A program made the position numbers and the translations under genes. Below the pieces are notes generated by a model, which was given only the letters and a program-made list of their open reading frames with translations, was not told where the DNA came from and searched no databases. Of a stretch of 64,000 nt of DNA, positions 46,571 through 58,517 are shown piece after piece. The DNA comes from Stomorhina lunata. Its lineage: Eukaryota > Arthropoda > Insecta > Diptera > Rhiniidae. Position 1 is the first letter of the stretch; each line of letters begins with the position of its first letter. The stretch is from NCBI GenBank assembly GCA_933228675.1, contig OW121741.1:39895952-39959951 (forward strand), written 5' to 3'.

Positions 46571-46599
46571 TTTAAGTTTGTACGATTATAAGACTTTTA

Positions 46600-47530
46600 T
46601 ATTTCTTCAAGGAAGAAATATATTTTTAGCCAGAACCTCTAACAGAACGTGCTCTTCTATTATCCTTGACTTCCAGTGGAGCATAGGGCCTCAACCATCC
46701 TTTTATATCGGACTCTCCGCATCAATTGACCTTCTCCACATTGTATCAGGTGCACCAACACGTCGGCCGCTTGTCGAGCAATGTTGGTATTTGGCCTTCG
46801 AAGCGTGTGGCCTATCCATCGCTATTTCCGTTGACATACCTCTGTAGAAGCAGGGATTTGGCTTGTCGCATTATCTTACATTAAGTATTTACCTTAAGCA
46901 TTTGTTTTTAAAGGTTTGCAGTCGTTTATCGATGGCATTTGTACGTTTCCATGTTTCCCAGCCGTAATACAGAATGGACTTGACATTCGAGTTGTATATT
47001 CGTAATTTAGTTGTTGTTGTTGTTGATATTTGCCGAGATTTCCAAATAGCTCGGAGAATGTCGAATGCAGATTTTGCCTTATTAATACGCGATTTAATAT
47101 CCTCGTCTGCTCCACCTTTTGCAGTTACTAAACATCCCAGGTAATTTAAGGTATCTACACATCCAATAAACTCGTTATCCACATTGATGTGTGTCAACGG
47201 GTTTGCGCCATAGCCTCCGGGCATAATCTTTGTCGTGGAAACATTAATTTCCAGACCAGCTATACGAGATTCAGCAGTGATAGCGTTAGTATTCTCTTGA
47301 AGGTGGCCAGAACTTTGGCTTAGAAGACATACGTCATCGGCATATTCCAAGTCCTCAAATTGTCCATTGGATACCGTGTCTACCATTTAGAGCCGTGCAC
47401 ATTATATTGTCGAAGACGAGGAAAAAAAGTATAGGTGATAAGATACATCCTTGCCTTACTCCAGTTGAAACATCGAACGGATCTGAAAGTTTTCCCTTGT
47501 GTAGGACGGAACTAGTTGATAGAATTTAAA
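46600..47530 (-). pseudogene. LINE reverse-transcriptase fragment with YADD box
   Basis: On the minus strand, 47400-47490 reads DVSTGVRQGCILSPILFF. After a frameshift a 165-codon frame (46889-47386) follows: LEYADDVCLLSQSSGHLQEN with the catalytic YADD, GLEINVSTTKIM, LNYLGCLVTAKGGADEDIKSRI, and KSILYYGWETWKRTNAI. This is palm to thumb of a non-LTR RT. The 3' tail with 'ccttgacttccagtggagca' extends to about 46600. Related to 25119-26690, 39770-40780 and 49870-51440. Confidence 0.85.
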
Positions 47531-48223
47531 TTTACGCTAAGGGAGGATTCCAGATTCCCAACAAATTAAGTATCGGTTTGAAGCTGATGATGCTTTCTAT
47601 AAGGATGCATGGTTAGAACCTTTAACTCGAATTTCCACAAATCTCTTTTAGGTAACTTTGTATCTCGGTTCGAAAGAAAATATTTTCGAACGCACAATGC
47701 TTTAAGCATACAAATTCGAACAAATTTATATTCGAATCGAGATAGAAAAAAAATTGTATTTTAGTATTTACAAATGACTTATTTCAAATCTAAAATACAA
47801 ATCTAAACTTCAATTGAAGTATTTAAGTTAAATCAGATTTCAGTTAGTGATTTAAAGTGTTTTGCCGATATAATCGCCAAACAAATGATGTTCAGCCATT
47901 GCCCTATTCTAAAGTCATTAAATGTTTTAAATTAAAATTGTGGGTAAATAATTCACTTTTTAATTACCTTCAATTAATTCTGTAGACGTTGCAAAGTAAT
48001 ATACATTTTATACATCCTCTATACACGTGTATTTAGGGTTATTTTATTGTTTGTGATGATCTTACGCGATCCTACTTTCCGCAAGTTAAACTTATGTTTA
48101 TTGGAAGCAATATAAAAAATATAACCCTAACTGATCAGTTTTCGTAAATTTAAGACTCTGCCTAGAGTGGAATATCTCTCACTACGTGGGGGATAGAAGT
48201 CCTTTCCCCAAATTAAAAAAACG
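47531..48223. other. Spacer without a recognised feature
   Basis: AT-rich; 47640-47760 has a loose inverted repeat (tctcggttcgaaagaa and ttcgaatcgagat). No gene seen. Confidence 0.5.
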
Positions 48224-48234
48224 CAAGTCTCATA

Positions 48235-48469
48235 TTCTCTCAGACAATGAGCTGCATCCTATTGTATTTTTAGACTCATTGAAAGGGACCAACGTTTTAA
48301 CTCCGGCTCCGAACGGCAAATGCATTAGTTAGAGATGTTTTACATAGAATAATAACCAGAGGCTAACTGAGTTATGAGTTGAACCGCGGCTTTTTTGAAA
48401 ATTGGCCGGAGATCGAACTTGGAACCTCTGGTATGCTAGGTGGATGACTAACCTGCTACGGCGGTTCGA
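48235..48469 (-). mobile_element. tRNA-derived SINE with target duplication
   Basis: 235 bp flanked by identical 11 bp repeats caagtctcata (48224-48234 and 48470-48480). Minus-strand head: gccgtagcaggttagtcatc (A box) and ggttccaagttcgatctcc (B box), a good tRNA-like start. The body matches 28394-28690. It lacks an A tail and ends gagagaa. Confidence 0.88.
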
Positions 48470-48724
48470 CAAGTCTCATACTGATCAGTTTTAGTAGACA
48501 TCTATTCCTCGAATCTGAGGAGGGCACATTGGGATCTAATGTAAATCTGGAAGCTACAAGCTAACAGGTCCAACGTCAAAATTAGATGCAATATATCGAT
48601 ATATTAGAATAATTAGAACACGCTTTGCATAATGAAACGTAAGGATTCTAAATGATAGTTTAAGGCTAAGAAAATTCGAAGCCAAGTGATAAAACACACA
48701 AATGATATCATGGAGGTAAGTATG

Positions 48725-49160
48725 ATAAGAGTGATGTAGGGGATGTTGGATACCAAGCAACAGTTCTGATTAGTCTTAACTTGGTAAGCCTAGACTTATC
48801 TTGGTTATCCGTTATCTCAACTGACCACCCGTTAATGTAGTGAGCTAACATTTGCCGCGAGTTCTATAAAAATATGATTTAGGACTAGTAAATCACTCCT
48901 GAAGAAAACAATTACAATGAAAGCTAAAATTAGAATAAAAACGGCGCCTTTAATGTTAAGTAGAGGAAAGTCTTTCAAAGCTTGGCTTAAAAAATTGAAG
49001 AATATGCGCACAAGATCGAAGTTGGATACCAAGCAATGAAAAAGCTAAAATTATAATAAAAACGGTGCCTTTAATGTTAAGACTAAGTAGAGGAAAATCT
49101 TTCAAAGCTTGGCTTACGAAATTGGAGAATATGCGCACAAGATTGAAGTGCATGGAATTC
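48725..49160 (-). mobile_element. LINE 3'-tail copy with internal duplication
   Basis: Inverse of 19650-19980: tctttcaaagcttggct, agcctagacttatcttgg and gttggataccaagcaa occur in the same order. A roughly 110 bp part is duplicated in tandem (48910-49022 and 49038-49147; 'gcctttaatgttaag', 'gaatatgcgcacaagat'). Confidence 0.7.
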
Positions 49161-49865
49161 TTAAATATGATCGGACTTCAACCTTAACAGGTTGTAAATA
49201 AAGGCCATTTAACTAAGTAAGTTAGTGAGATATGATAAATCCGTCTCTACGATTGGTAGCATTATTTTCGATAGCTAAACCAAATAAATATATGCCCAAA
49301 TACTCGAGGGCATTACCTTATGGATATGTCAAAAGTCAAATTGATAACTGGATAATAAATTGATGAATTGCATAGATTGAAGTAAAAGATGGAGATCAAG
49401 TTAGATGTACTAACATAAATACTCATTGATAGCTATCATGAATATATAGCGTCTATCAAAGGAGGGCAAGCTCTGTTATAACAGCAAACTAAGACACTTT
49501 AAAACAAAAACTCAAATTAGCAGCAAGATGACAGAACGCATCCTAAACAGTATTTCAAAAGTCCAACAGTCCAAAATCCAAAAGTCCAGAACAGAAAGAT
49601 AAGAAATGAACTAAAATCGCTTGTAAACAGGGACGAGCGCTTGTAAACAGAGAGGTTATTGAGAGATAGGTCAAAAAGACACCACTGCAAAAAAAAAATC
49701 GGTGGAAAAATCCAAGGAAATTTACTTTTAATGAGCCACAGTTAAGGCAATGAAGAACGGCCCATCCTTGGTAGAGACTTATGGAACACGTTGAGGATAA
49801 TAATCGTATACCTAATCTTCATCACCTTTGAATATGCTATTGACATAATAAGGTCTGCAAAATGG
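49161..49865. other. Spacer without a recognised feature
   Basis: Moderately AT-rich, no domain-like frame. A short direct repeat gggacgagcgcttgtaaacag-like occurs near 49620-49650. Confidence 0.5.
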
Positions 49866-49869
49866 AAAA

Positions 49870-51440
49870 GTAACCTTTTCTTCTACTGTTATCCATTGGG
49901 CATCCGTTTCGGTCTGCAAAATGGATAAGGAACCTTTTCTGAACCTTTTCTTCTTCTGTTATCCAAAGGTCATCCGTTTATATCGGCCTCTAGTTTGCAT
50001 CTTGCAACTCCGCATCTATTAACCTTCTAGCAGGCGCACCAACACAATGGCTTCTTTCTTCTGGATTCCAACGAAGCGCTTGTCGAGTAATGATGATACT
50101 TGGCCTTCGTGTATTCTATATAGAAGCAGGAATTTGGTTTGTCGCGTTTAGGGGATCTTCATTTATTGTGCGATTCGGACATCATATATTAAGGATTTGC
50201 CGAAAACATTTATTTGCAAAGGTTTGCAGGCGCATATCGATGGCAATTGTGAGTTTCCAAAATTCGCAATGTTAAGCTGGATAGACTTGATAGTCGAGTT
50301 GTTGTTGATGTTGATGATTACCGAGATTTCCAAAAATCTCGGAGTATGCCGAATACAGATTTTGCCTTATAAATTTGCAATTCAATGTTCTCACCTGTAC
50401 CACTTTTCCAGATAATTGAAGGTAACCAACGCATCCTTTAACCTCGTTATTCACATTAATGCGTGGCGACGGGTTTGCGAAATAGCCTCCAGGCCTAATC
50501 TTTGTTTTGGAATTATTGATTTCCAGTCCAGTTGCCCGTGATTTAACAGTGATAGCGTTAGTGTTTTCTTGAAGGTGACATGAGCTATAGCTTAGAAGAC
50601 ATACGTCATAAGCGTTTTCTAAGTCCAAGTTACAAGCCGTGCGGATAATGTTAACGATGACGAGAATAAAAAGTATAGGTGACAAGATACATTACTTGCC
50701 TTCTTCTTCTTCTTCTGTTATCCTTGACTCCTAAATGAACATAGGGCCTCAAAGAAATTGTTTCATTCATCAGGATGTTCTTGCATAGATTAGCCAATGG
50801 ATGATGAGTCCAAGACAAGAGCCATGTTTATAAAGCGAGCCGCTCGATCCGAGACAGACGCCCGCTTGCAGTTTCGTACTTTACCAAGTAAAATTATCTT
50901 AGAAACTTAGACCAAATACGTAGGAATGGCTCCAAGATAACTCCCCCTCACATTAGCCCTGACCTAGAATCCCACTCGGGTTGTTTACCGCATCTTTAAC
51001 CAGGTTTCCAGGATGTACCACTAGGAGCTGTGAGTAGGAATTGAATACTGTTATTACCTGTTAACAGGAAACCCAGGCAATAACTGCATCCCATTTGCAT
51101 CCTTACTTGCCTTACTCCAGTAGTAATATTGAACGGATTTAACAATTTAGCCTTCTGTAGTACTTGGCATTTTAAATTCAGGCATATTGCCAAAATTAAG
51201 TTCAGAATTTGGGGGTGCGGAATTCATTACATTGCTCTAGTACTCTTCTTACTGTGTTGATAAGATCAACACAAGAGAGGTTCTCTTTGAACCCAAACTG
51301 ATTCTCGCAGAGTGTGGAGGAAACTGGGTCGAATATTCTCTTCAAAAATTACTCGACTTAGTATCTTGCTCAGTATCGGGAGAAGTGTTAGTCCCTTGTA
51401 TTTGTTGCAGTATTTAGAGTTACTCTTTTTTGGTAATATG
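49870..51440 (-). pseudogene. LINE reverse-transcriptase copy with an insertion
   Basis: The minus strand at 50272-50685 reads ATGLEINNSKTKIRPGGY and SCHLQENTNAITVKSRA, with YADD mutated to NAYDVCLLS. The palm upstream (VRQ...; ccttactccagtag) is displaced to 51105-51440. The intervening 50692-51105 is foreign sequence, flanked by a shared ttacttgcc, so it may be an insertion with target duplication. Tail segments with 'ccaacgaagcgcttgtcgag' lie at 49980-50110. Inactive. Confidence 0.75.
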
Positions 51441-53284
51441 ACTTTTGACGTCGATTAAACTTTACATGATTCCGCTAGTGGGTTTTATATGAAAGATATG
51501 GTCAATTAAACTTGTACAAATGTTATCTGTGCAAAATTTAAACTTTTTGTTGTGGGATTTTTCTTAAGTCGAATGTGTATGTGAAAAAGCTTTGAGAATC
51601 GCTGGTGGTTCTCAAAGCCAACGTAACCGACGCCGTTGATCTAATTTAGTCTGATTTATGGAGCAGAGTCATGGAAAAATGGTAATTTCGAATGCCCTCC
51701 ACTCGGTAAAGCGTTTCTAAATACATAATTGTATAAATAGGTTTTTTATATAAATACTTCGTCTTATTCGGATTTAAAAATAGAAAACGCTTAATGAAAG
51801 ATAATTTAGTTATTTATGATTGCGTTTTTAAAGTGTCCAAATTTTTTAATAAACCTAAAAATTGTAAGATAATCGATCACCCAAGAAAATATTTATATTT
51901 TTGCGGATGTTTCGTTAAAAATAGTTTAATGGTAGAATTCCAAAAGCAATGGTACCAGTATCAAAACAAATGATTATATCATTTATCAGAAGTCTCCGAT
52001 ATCGCGTTTTACAACAAAACAATTTTTTATTAGTTTTAAAAATTACTATAACAAAAAGATTTTAATATCCAAACTTTATTTCAGTCATTATCTTGTTCTT
52101 AAATAAAAAAATTATATGAAATATTAAGAATTTTACACGCCGATTGTTTTGCTAATTACCAAAAAAATATTAAAAGTAACAAAGTATTAACAAAAAACTT
52201 AAATTCATAATAATAACCATTAAGTGAAATTAAATTGTTTATAATGTCGCGCATATAAATTGATATTTATGAGATGAAATTTAAATATAACTTAACTACT
52301 GGAATTATAAAAAAGCACCAAAGTAATTCAGGCAAACAAAAAATTGGTATATATGAAACATGTTTAGAAAGAATAAACATTTAAGCCAGAAAACTATAAA
52401 TAATTGTTCTAAACTTTTATTCCCACACTCTACAGTCAGAAAGAAAGACAGACTCACAGAGTGACCGTCAGTCATTTTTGTTTGGTATCACAAAATGATT
52501 GTCACTTGCTGAAAACAATATAGAAGAATATAAATGTGTAAAATAATAAAAGAGAACTTATTTCAGTAGACATTTAGTGTTATTATTTTTCAGCCTAAAG
52601 ATATGCTAAGGTTTTTAGTAAGTAAAGATTTATATACAAACAGTGGTTTCTTTACTCACAAATTGTGTTATATATGATAATAGTTTCATTTAGTGCTTTT
52701 ATATTTAAATTTGAAATAAATGAACTTAAAACAAGCAAGAAAGCGCTATAATCGGTCGAGACCGACTATTTAATAACCTTCTTATTCTGTTATTCTTGAC
52801 TCACAGTGAAGCATATGGCCGCAATACCCTTCACTCAGATCTTAATTTTTATAGAAATGCTTAAATGACTTTTGATTTATATATTTAAGTCCATTATAGA
52901 ATTTTTTTTCCAAAAAAATCTGTATTACCAGTTTTGAGTAACAAAAATATTTTTACTTTTTTACCTTTTCTTAAAAGTCTGTCCTAAGCGTTTTCTAAAG
53001 AATTTAAGATACTGCTCCAGAGCTGTATGGAATGTTATCAGTTTTCCAATTCATTTATAGATATTTTGTTATTTGATATTCTTAAAAGGGTGCGATTTAT
53101 CAGTATGTCGTATCATGAGGTATTGGTGACTTTGTGAATCTATAAAAAAAAAAAAATTAATGGGGATAGGTAAATGTATATAAATCTATAAAAGGTAATA
53201 ACCAAGGATGGTTATCATTAAAACTCTTTAAATTTTTATTTTCAGCAAGACTGCAGTTATCATTAATTGTTTTTAAAACCCCAT
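51441..53284. other. AT-rich spacer, mostly unassigned
   Basis: No gene-like frame. 52725-52880 holds a fragment of repeat family E (listed separately). A purine-rich stretch (agaaagaaagacagactcac) is at 52437-52458. Confidence 0.55.
52725..52880 (+). repeat. Dispersed repeat family E, fragment D
   Basis: 'caagaaagcgctataatcgg' and tcgagaccgactatttaa match the start of copies A and B. A short LINE-tail phrase (ttcttgactcacagtgaagc) interrupts it, after which caatacccttcact continues. Confidence 0.6.
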
Positions 53285-54655
53285 AACACTATAAAAATAA
53301 GAAATTTTTGAAAAATGTTCTGTCAAAATAAGAAATTTTTGAAAAATTTCCCATAAAAATAAAAAAAAAATTTCCTGTAAAAATAATACATTTTTAAAAA
53401 ATATCCCATAAAAATAGGGAATTTTTAAAAAATGTCATAAAAAAATAGAAATTTAAAAAAAAAAATCTTAAAAAAATAAGAAATTTTTGAAAAATTTCCT
53501 ATGAAAATGAGAAATTTTTGAAAAATTTTCTATACAAATAAGAAATTAAAAAAAAATTGAAAAAGACAATTTTTAAAAATTTCTACAAATATTAGAAATT
53601 TTTGAAAAATTTCCTATAAAAATCAGAAAAAATAAGACATTTTTGAAAAACTTCCAATAAAAATAAAAAAACAAATCCTACAAAAATAAAAAATTTTTAA
53701 AATTTTATAAAAATAGAAAATTTAAAAAAATCCTAAAAATATAAGAAATTTTTAAAAACTTTCTATAAAAATAAGAAAGTTTTGAATAATTTCTTATAAA
53801 AATATGAAGTTGAGAAAAAAATCTTATAAAAATAAGAAAATTTTCAAAATTTTCTTATCAAAAAAGGGATTTTTAAAAAATTTCCTATAAAAAAGAAATT
53901 TTTGAAAAAATTTCTATAAAAATAAGAAATTTTTGAAAAAAATTCCTATAAAAATAAGAAAATTTTGAAAAATTTCCTATAAAAATAAGAAATTTTTGAA
54001 ACATTTCCAATAAAAATATAATTTGAATAATTTCCCATACAAATTTTTTGAAAAATTTCCTATCAAAATAATAAATTTTTGAAAAATTTCGTATGAAAAT
54101 AAGAAATTTTTGAAAAATTTTCTATACAAATAAGAAATTTCAAAAAAAAAAAATTGAAAAATTTGCAAAAATAAAAAATATACTATAAAAAAAAAAAAAA
54201 TTAAAAAACTTCTTAAAAAAATTAAGAAATTTTTGAAAAACTTTCAATAAAAATAAGAAAAATTTTCTATAAAAATAAGAAATTTTTTAAAAATCGAAAA
54301 TTACAAAAAAAATCGTGAAAAATAAGACATTTTTTAAAACTTTCTATAAAAATAAGAAATTTTTGAATAATTTCTTATAAAAATATGAAATTAAAAAAAA
54401 TATACGAAATTTTTGAAAAGAGATTTTTAAAAAATTTCCTATAAAAAAGAAATTTTTGAAAAAATTTCTATAAAAATAAGAAATTTTTGAAAAATTTTCG
54501 AAAAAAAACAAAAAAAATATTTGAAAAACTTCCTATAAAAATAAGAAATTTTTGAATAGTTTTCTATAAAAATAAGAAATCTTTAAACAATTTCCTAAAA
54601 AATGAGAAGTTTTTGAAAAAATTTTCTATAAATATAAGATATAAGATAATAAATA
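53285..54655. repeat. Diverged 31 bp satellite (older flank)
   Basis: Imperfect tandem copies of the type 'ataagaaatttttgaaaaat' + ttcctataaa, with many indels and poly-A expansions. The orientation equals that of the core at 58518-62206. Confidence 0.85.
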
Positions 54656-54661
54656 TAAGAT

Positions 54662-56608
54662 AATTTTTCAAAAATTTCCTATTTTTATAGGAAATTTTTC
54701 AAAAATTTCCTATTTTTATAGGAAATTTTTCAAAAATTTCTTATTTTTAAAGGAAATTTAAAAAAAAAAATTTTTTATTTTAAAGGAAATTTTTCAAAAA
54801 TTTCCTATTTTTATAGGAAATTTTTCAAAAATTTCCTATTTTTATAGGAAATTTTTCAAAAATTTCCTATTTTTATAGGAAATTTTTCAAAAATTTCCTA
54901 TTTTTATAGGAAATTTTTCAAAAATTTCCTATTTTTATAGGAAATTTTTCAAAAATTTCCTATTTTTATAGGAAATTTTTCAAAAATTTCCTATTTTTAT
55001 AGGAAATTTTTCAAAAATTTCCTATTTTTATAGGAAATTTTTCAAAAATTTCCTATTTTTATAGGAAATTTTTCAAAAATTTCCTATTTTTATAGGAAAT
55101 TTTTCAAAAATTTCCTATTTTTATAGGAAATTTTTCAAAAATTTCCTATTTTTATAGGAAATTTTTCAAAAATTTCCTATTTTTATAGGAAATTTTTCAA
55201 AAATTTCCTATTTTATAGGAAATTTTTCAAAAATTTCCTATTTTTATAGGAAATTTTTCAAAAATTTCCTATTTTTATAGGAAATTTTTCAAAAATTTCC
55301 TATTTTTATAGGAAATTTTTCAAAAATTTCCTATTTTTATAGGAAATTTTTCAAAAATTTCCTATTTTTATAGGAAATTTTTCAAAAATTTCCTATTTTT
55401 ATAGGAAATTTTTCAAAAATTTCCTATTTTTATAGGAAATTTTTCAAAAATTTCCTATTTTTATAGGAAATTTTTCAAAAATTTCCTATTTTTATAGGAA
55501 ATTTTTCAAAAATTTCCTATTTTTATAGGAAATTTTTCAAAAATTTCCTATTTTTATAGGAAACTTTTCAAAAATTTCCTATTTTTATAGGAAATTTTTC
55601 AAAAATTTCCTATTTTTATAGGAAATTTTTCAAAAATTTCCTATTTTTATAGGAAATTTTTCAAAAATTTCCTATTTTTATAGGAAATTTTTCAAAAATT
55701 TCCTATTTTTATAGGAAATTTTTCAAAAATTTCCTATTTTTATAGGAAATTTTTCAAAAATTTCCTATTTTTATAGGAAATTTTTCAAAAATTTCCTATT
55801 TTTATAGGAAATTTTTCAAAAATTTCCTATTTTTATAGGAAATTTTTCAAAAATTTCCTATTTTTATAGGAAATTTTTCAAAAATTTCCTATTTTTATAG
55901 GAAATTTTTCAAAAATTTCCTATTTTTATAGGAAATTTTTCAAAAATTTCCTATTTTTATAGGAAATTTTTCAAAAATTTCCTATTTTTATAGGAAATTT
56001 TTCAAAAATTTCCTATTTTTATAGGAAATTTTTCAAAAATTTCCTATTTTTATAGGAAATTTTTCAAAAATTTCCTATTTTTATAGGAAATTTTTCAAAA
56101 ATTTCCTATTTTTATAGGAAATTTTTCAAAAATTTCCTATTTTTATAGGAAATTTTTCAAAAATTTCCTATTTTTATAGGAAAGTTTTCAAAAATTTCCT
56201 ATTTTTATAGGAAATTTTTCAAAAATTTCCTATTTTTATAGGAAATTTTTCAAAAATTTCCTATTTTTATAGGAAATTTTTCAAAAATTTCCTATTTTTA
56301 TAGGAAATTTTTCAAAAATTTCCTATTTTTATAGGAAATTTTTCAAAAATTTCCTATTTTTATAGGAAATTTTTCAAAAATTTCCTATTTTTATAGGAAA
56401 TTTTTCAAAAATTTCCTATTTTTATAGGAAATTTTTCAAAAATTTCCTATTTTTATAGGAAATTTTTCAAAAATTTCCTATTTTTATAGGAAATTTTTCA
56501 AAAATTTCCTATTTTTATAGGAAATTTTTCAAAATTTTCCTATTTTTATAGGAAATTTTTCAAAAATTTCCTATTTTTATAGGAAATTTTTCAAAAATTT
56601 CCTATTTT
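54662..56608. repeat. Homogeneous 31 bp dyad satellite, core 1 (about 63 copies)
   Basis: Near-identical tandem units with a period of exactly 31 bp: GGAAATTTTTCAAAAATTTCC is a 21 bp palindrome around C, followed by TATTTTTATA, which with its neighbours makes CCTATTTTTATAGG. Variants are rare (one unit lacks a T near 55210; aaacttttc near 55561; aaagttttc near 56181; aaaattttcc near 56531). It is the reverse complement of core 2 and of the diverged copies on both of its sides. Confidence 0.96.
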
Positions 56609-57120
56609 TTTTGAATAATTTCTTATAAAAATATGAAATTAAAAAAAAAAACCTATAAAAATACGAAATTTTTGAAAAGAGATTTTTAAAAAATTTCCTA
56701 TAAAAAATAAATTTTTGAAAAAATTTCTATAAAAATAAGAAATTTTTGAAAAATTTTCGAAAAAAAAACAAAAAAATACATTTTAAAAACTTTCCTATAA
56801 AAGTAAGAAATATTTAAAAAATGTCTTTTTAAAATAAGAAATTTTTAAAAAATTTCATATAAAAATAAGAAATTTCCTATAAAAATAAGAAATTTTTTAA
56901 AAATTTCTTATAAAAATAAGAAATTTTTGAAAAGTTTTTTATAAAATTAAGAAATTTATAAAATATTTACTATAAAAATAAGAAATTTTTGAAAAATTTC
57001 GTAAAAAATTAGAAGTTTTTGAAAAAATTTTCTATAAATATAAGACATTTTTAAAGAATTTTCTATAAATTTAAGACATTTTTAAAGAATTTCCTATAAA
57101 TATAAGAAAATTTTGAAAAA
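56609..57120. repeat. Diverged 31 bp satellite
   Basis: Degenerate units in the orientation opposite to core 1. The Helitron at 57121 splits this flank from 58228-58517. Confidence 0.85.
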
Positions 57121-58227
57121 TCTATATCTATAACAAATGTCCGCATCTGTTTGTCTGTTATTTGTTGGGAAGGATCTTCAAAACTAGCGGACCGATTTGA
57201 AAAATTAACAGTATGGTAAGGTGTGACCGGTGATTAAAATAAGCAAGTTTTTTCCCCTCCCATATAACTCATATATTTAAAATTACAAATATAAGCGACC
57301 GAGATTTCCGATTTTCCTGAAATTTTGACATTATGGCAAGGTGTGACCTGTGGTTAAAATAGACAAGGGTTTTTCAGAAATCTCAAGTGGGCGTGGCCCC
57401 TCCCATGTAACTCATATATTAAAAATGAAAAATATAGATGACCGAACTGACCGATTTATCTGAAATTTTGACAGTATGTTAAAATAGACAAAGTTTTTTT
57501 CTGAAATCTCAAGTGGGCGGTGCCCCTCCCATATAACTCATTTATTAAAAATGACAAATATAAATGACCGAGTGGACCAATTTTTCTAAAATTTTGACAG
57601 TATATTAAGGTTTCAAAATAGGCTAATTTTTTTAAATCTTAAGTGAGCGTAACCCCCCCCCAATATATGACACATATGGATGACCGATTTTTCAGAAATT
57701 TTTATTGTATGTGTGTGGCCGGTGGGTAAAATAGGCTTGGTTTTTTTTAACCTCAAGTGGGCGTGACCCCTCCCATATAAGTCAAATATTAAAAATTGAA
57801 AAATATGGATCATAAGATGAAAACGATTTAATCCAATTACTTTAAGTTTTAAATGTGGATATTTTGAATTTTTTGAAAATGGACCAACAGGGACCTGAAT
57901 ATTGGAAAATGGGGAACGGCTGGACCAATGAAGACATTTTTTTCTAAATTTTTTTTTTAGTTCAAGTTAGGATTATACATTATGAAAAATTTACCATGCC
58001 CACTTTTACGACCTCTTTTTTTAATATATCTAAAATAGAAAAACGGATGCACGAATATTGGTAATACGATTGGTGTTTGATAAGTCAATTAAATATATAT
58101 GCAAATACATTAATTAAAAATTAATGAAAATTTTGTATAATTGTTAATTTTTAAAGAAAGTGTTAATACAGTAATAAGTTAAAAACTTGAACTACCAACC
58201 CGGGCAACGCCGGGTAAAATCAGCTAG
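57121..58227 (+). mobile_element. Non-autonomous Helitron inserted in the satellite, 1107 bp
   Basis: The 5' end is TCTATATCTATAAC. The 3' end has a GC-rich hairpin (cccgggcaacgccggg, 58199-58214) about ten bases before a terminal CTAG, as in Helitrons. The flanking bases are A on the left (57120) and T on the right (58228), the expected A|T target, and both flanks are satellite. The interior has about five diverged repeats of 100-130 bp (gtgggcgtggcccctcccat; atataactcatatatt; gaaattttgacagtatg). No Rep/helicase gene, so non-autonomous. Confidence 0.87.
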
Positions 58228-58517
58228 TATCCTTTAAAAATAAGAAATTTTTGAAAATTATCCTATAAAAATAAGAACTTTTAATTAATGTAAGAAATTT
58301 TTGAAAAATTTCCTTTAAATATAAGAAATTTTTGGAAAATTTCCTATAAAAATATATATTTTTTTAAATTTTCTATAAAAATAGGAAATTTTTGAAAATT
58401 TTAATATAAAAATAAGACATTTTTGAAAAATTTCTTATCAAAATACGAAATTTTTGAAAATTTTCCAAAAAAAAATAGGAAATTTTTGAAAAATTTTATA
58501 TAAAAATAGAAAATTTT
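58228..58517. repeat. Diverged 31 bp satellite
   Basis: Degenerate units between the Helitron and core 2, grading into the homogeneous core. Confidence 0.85.

Noticed and set aside
53977..54168. Open frame of 63 codons in the satellite
   Set aside because: Low-complexity Phe/Lys/Asn reading of an AT-rich repeat; no start context.
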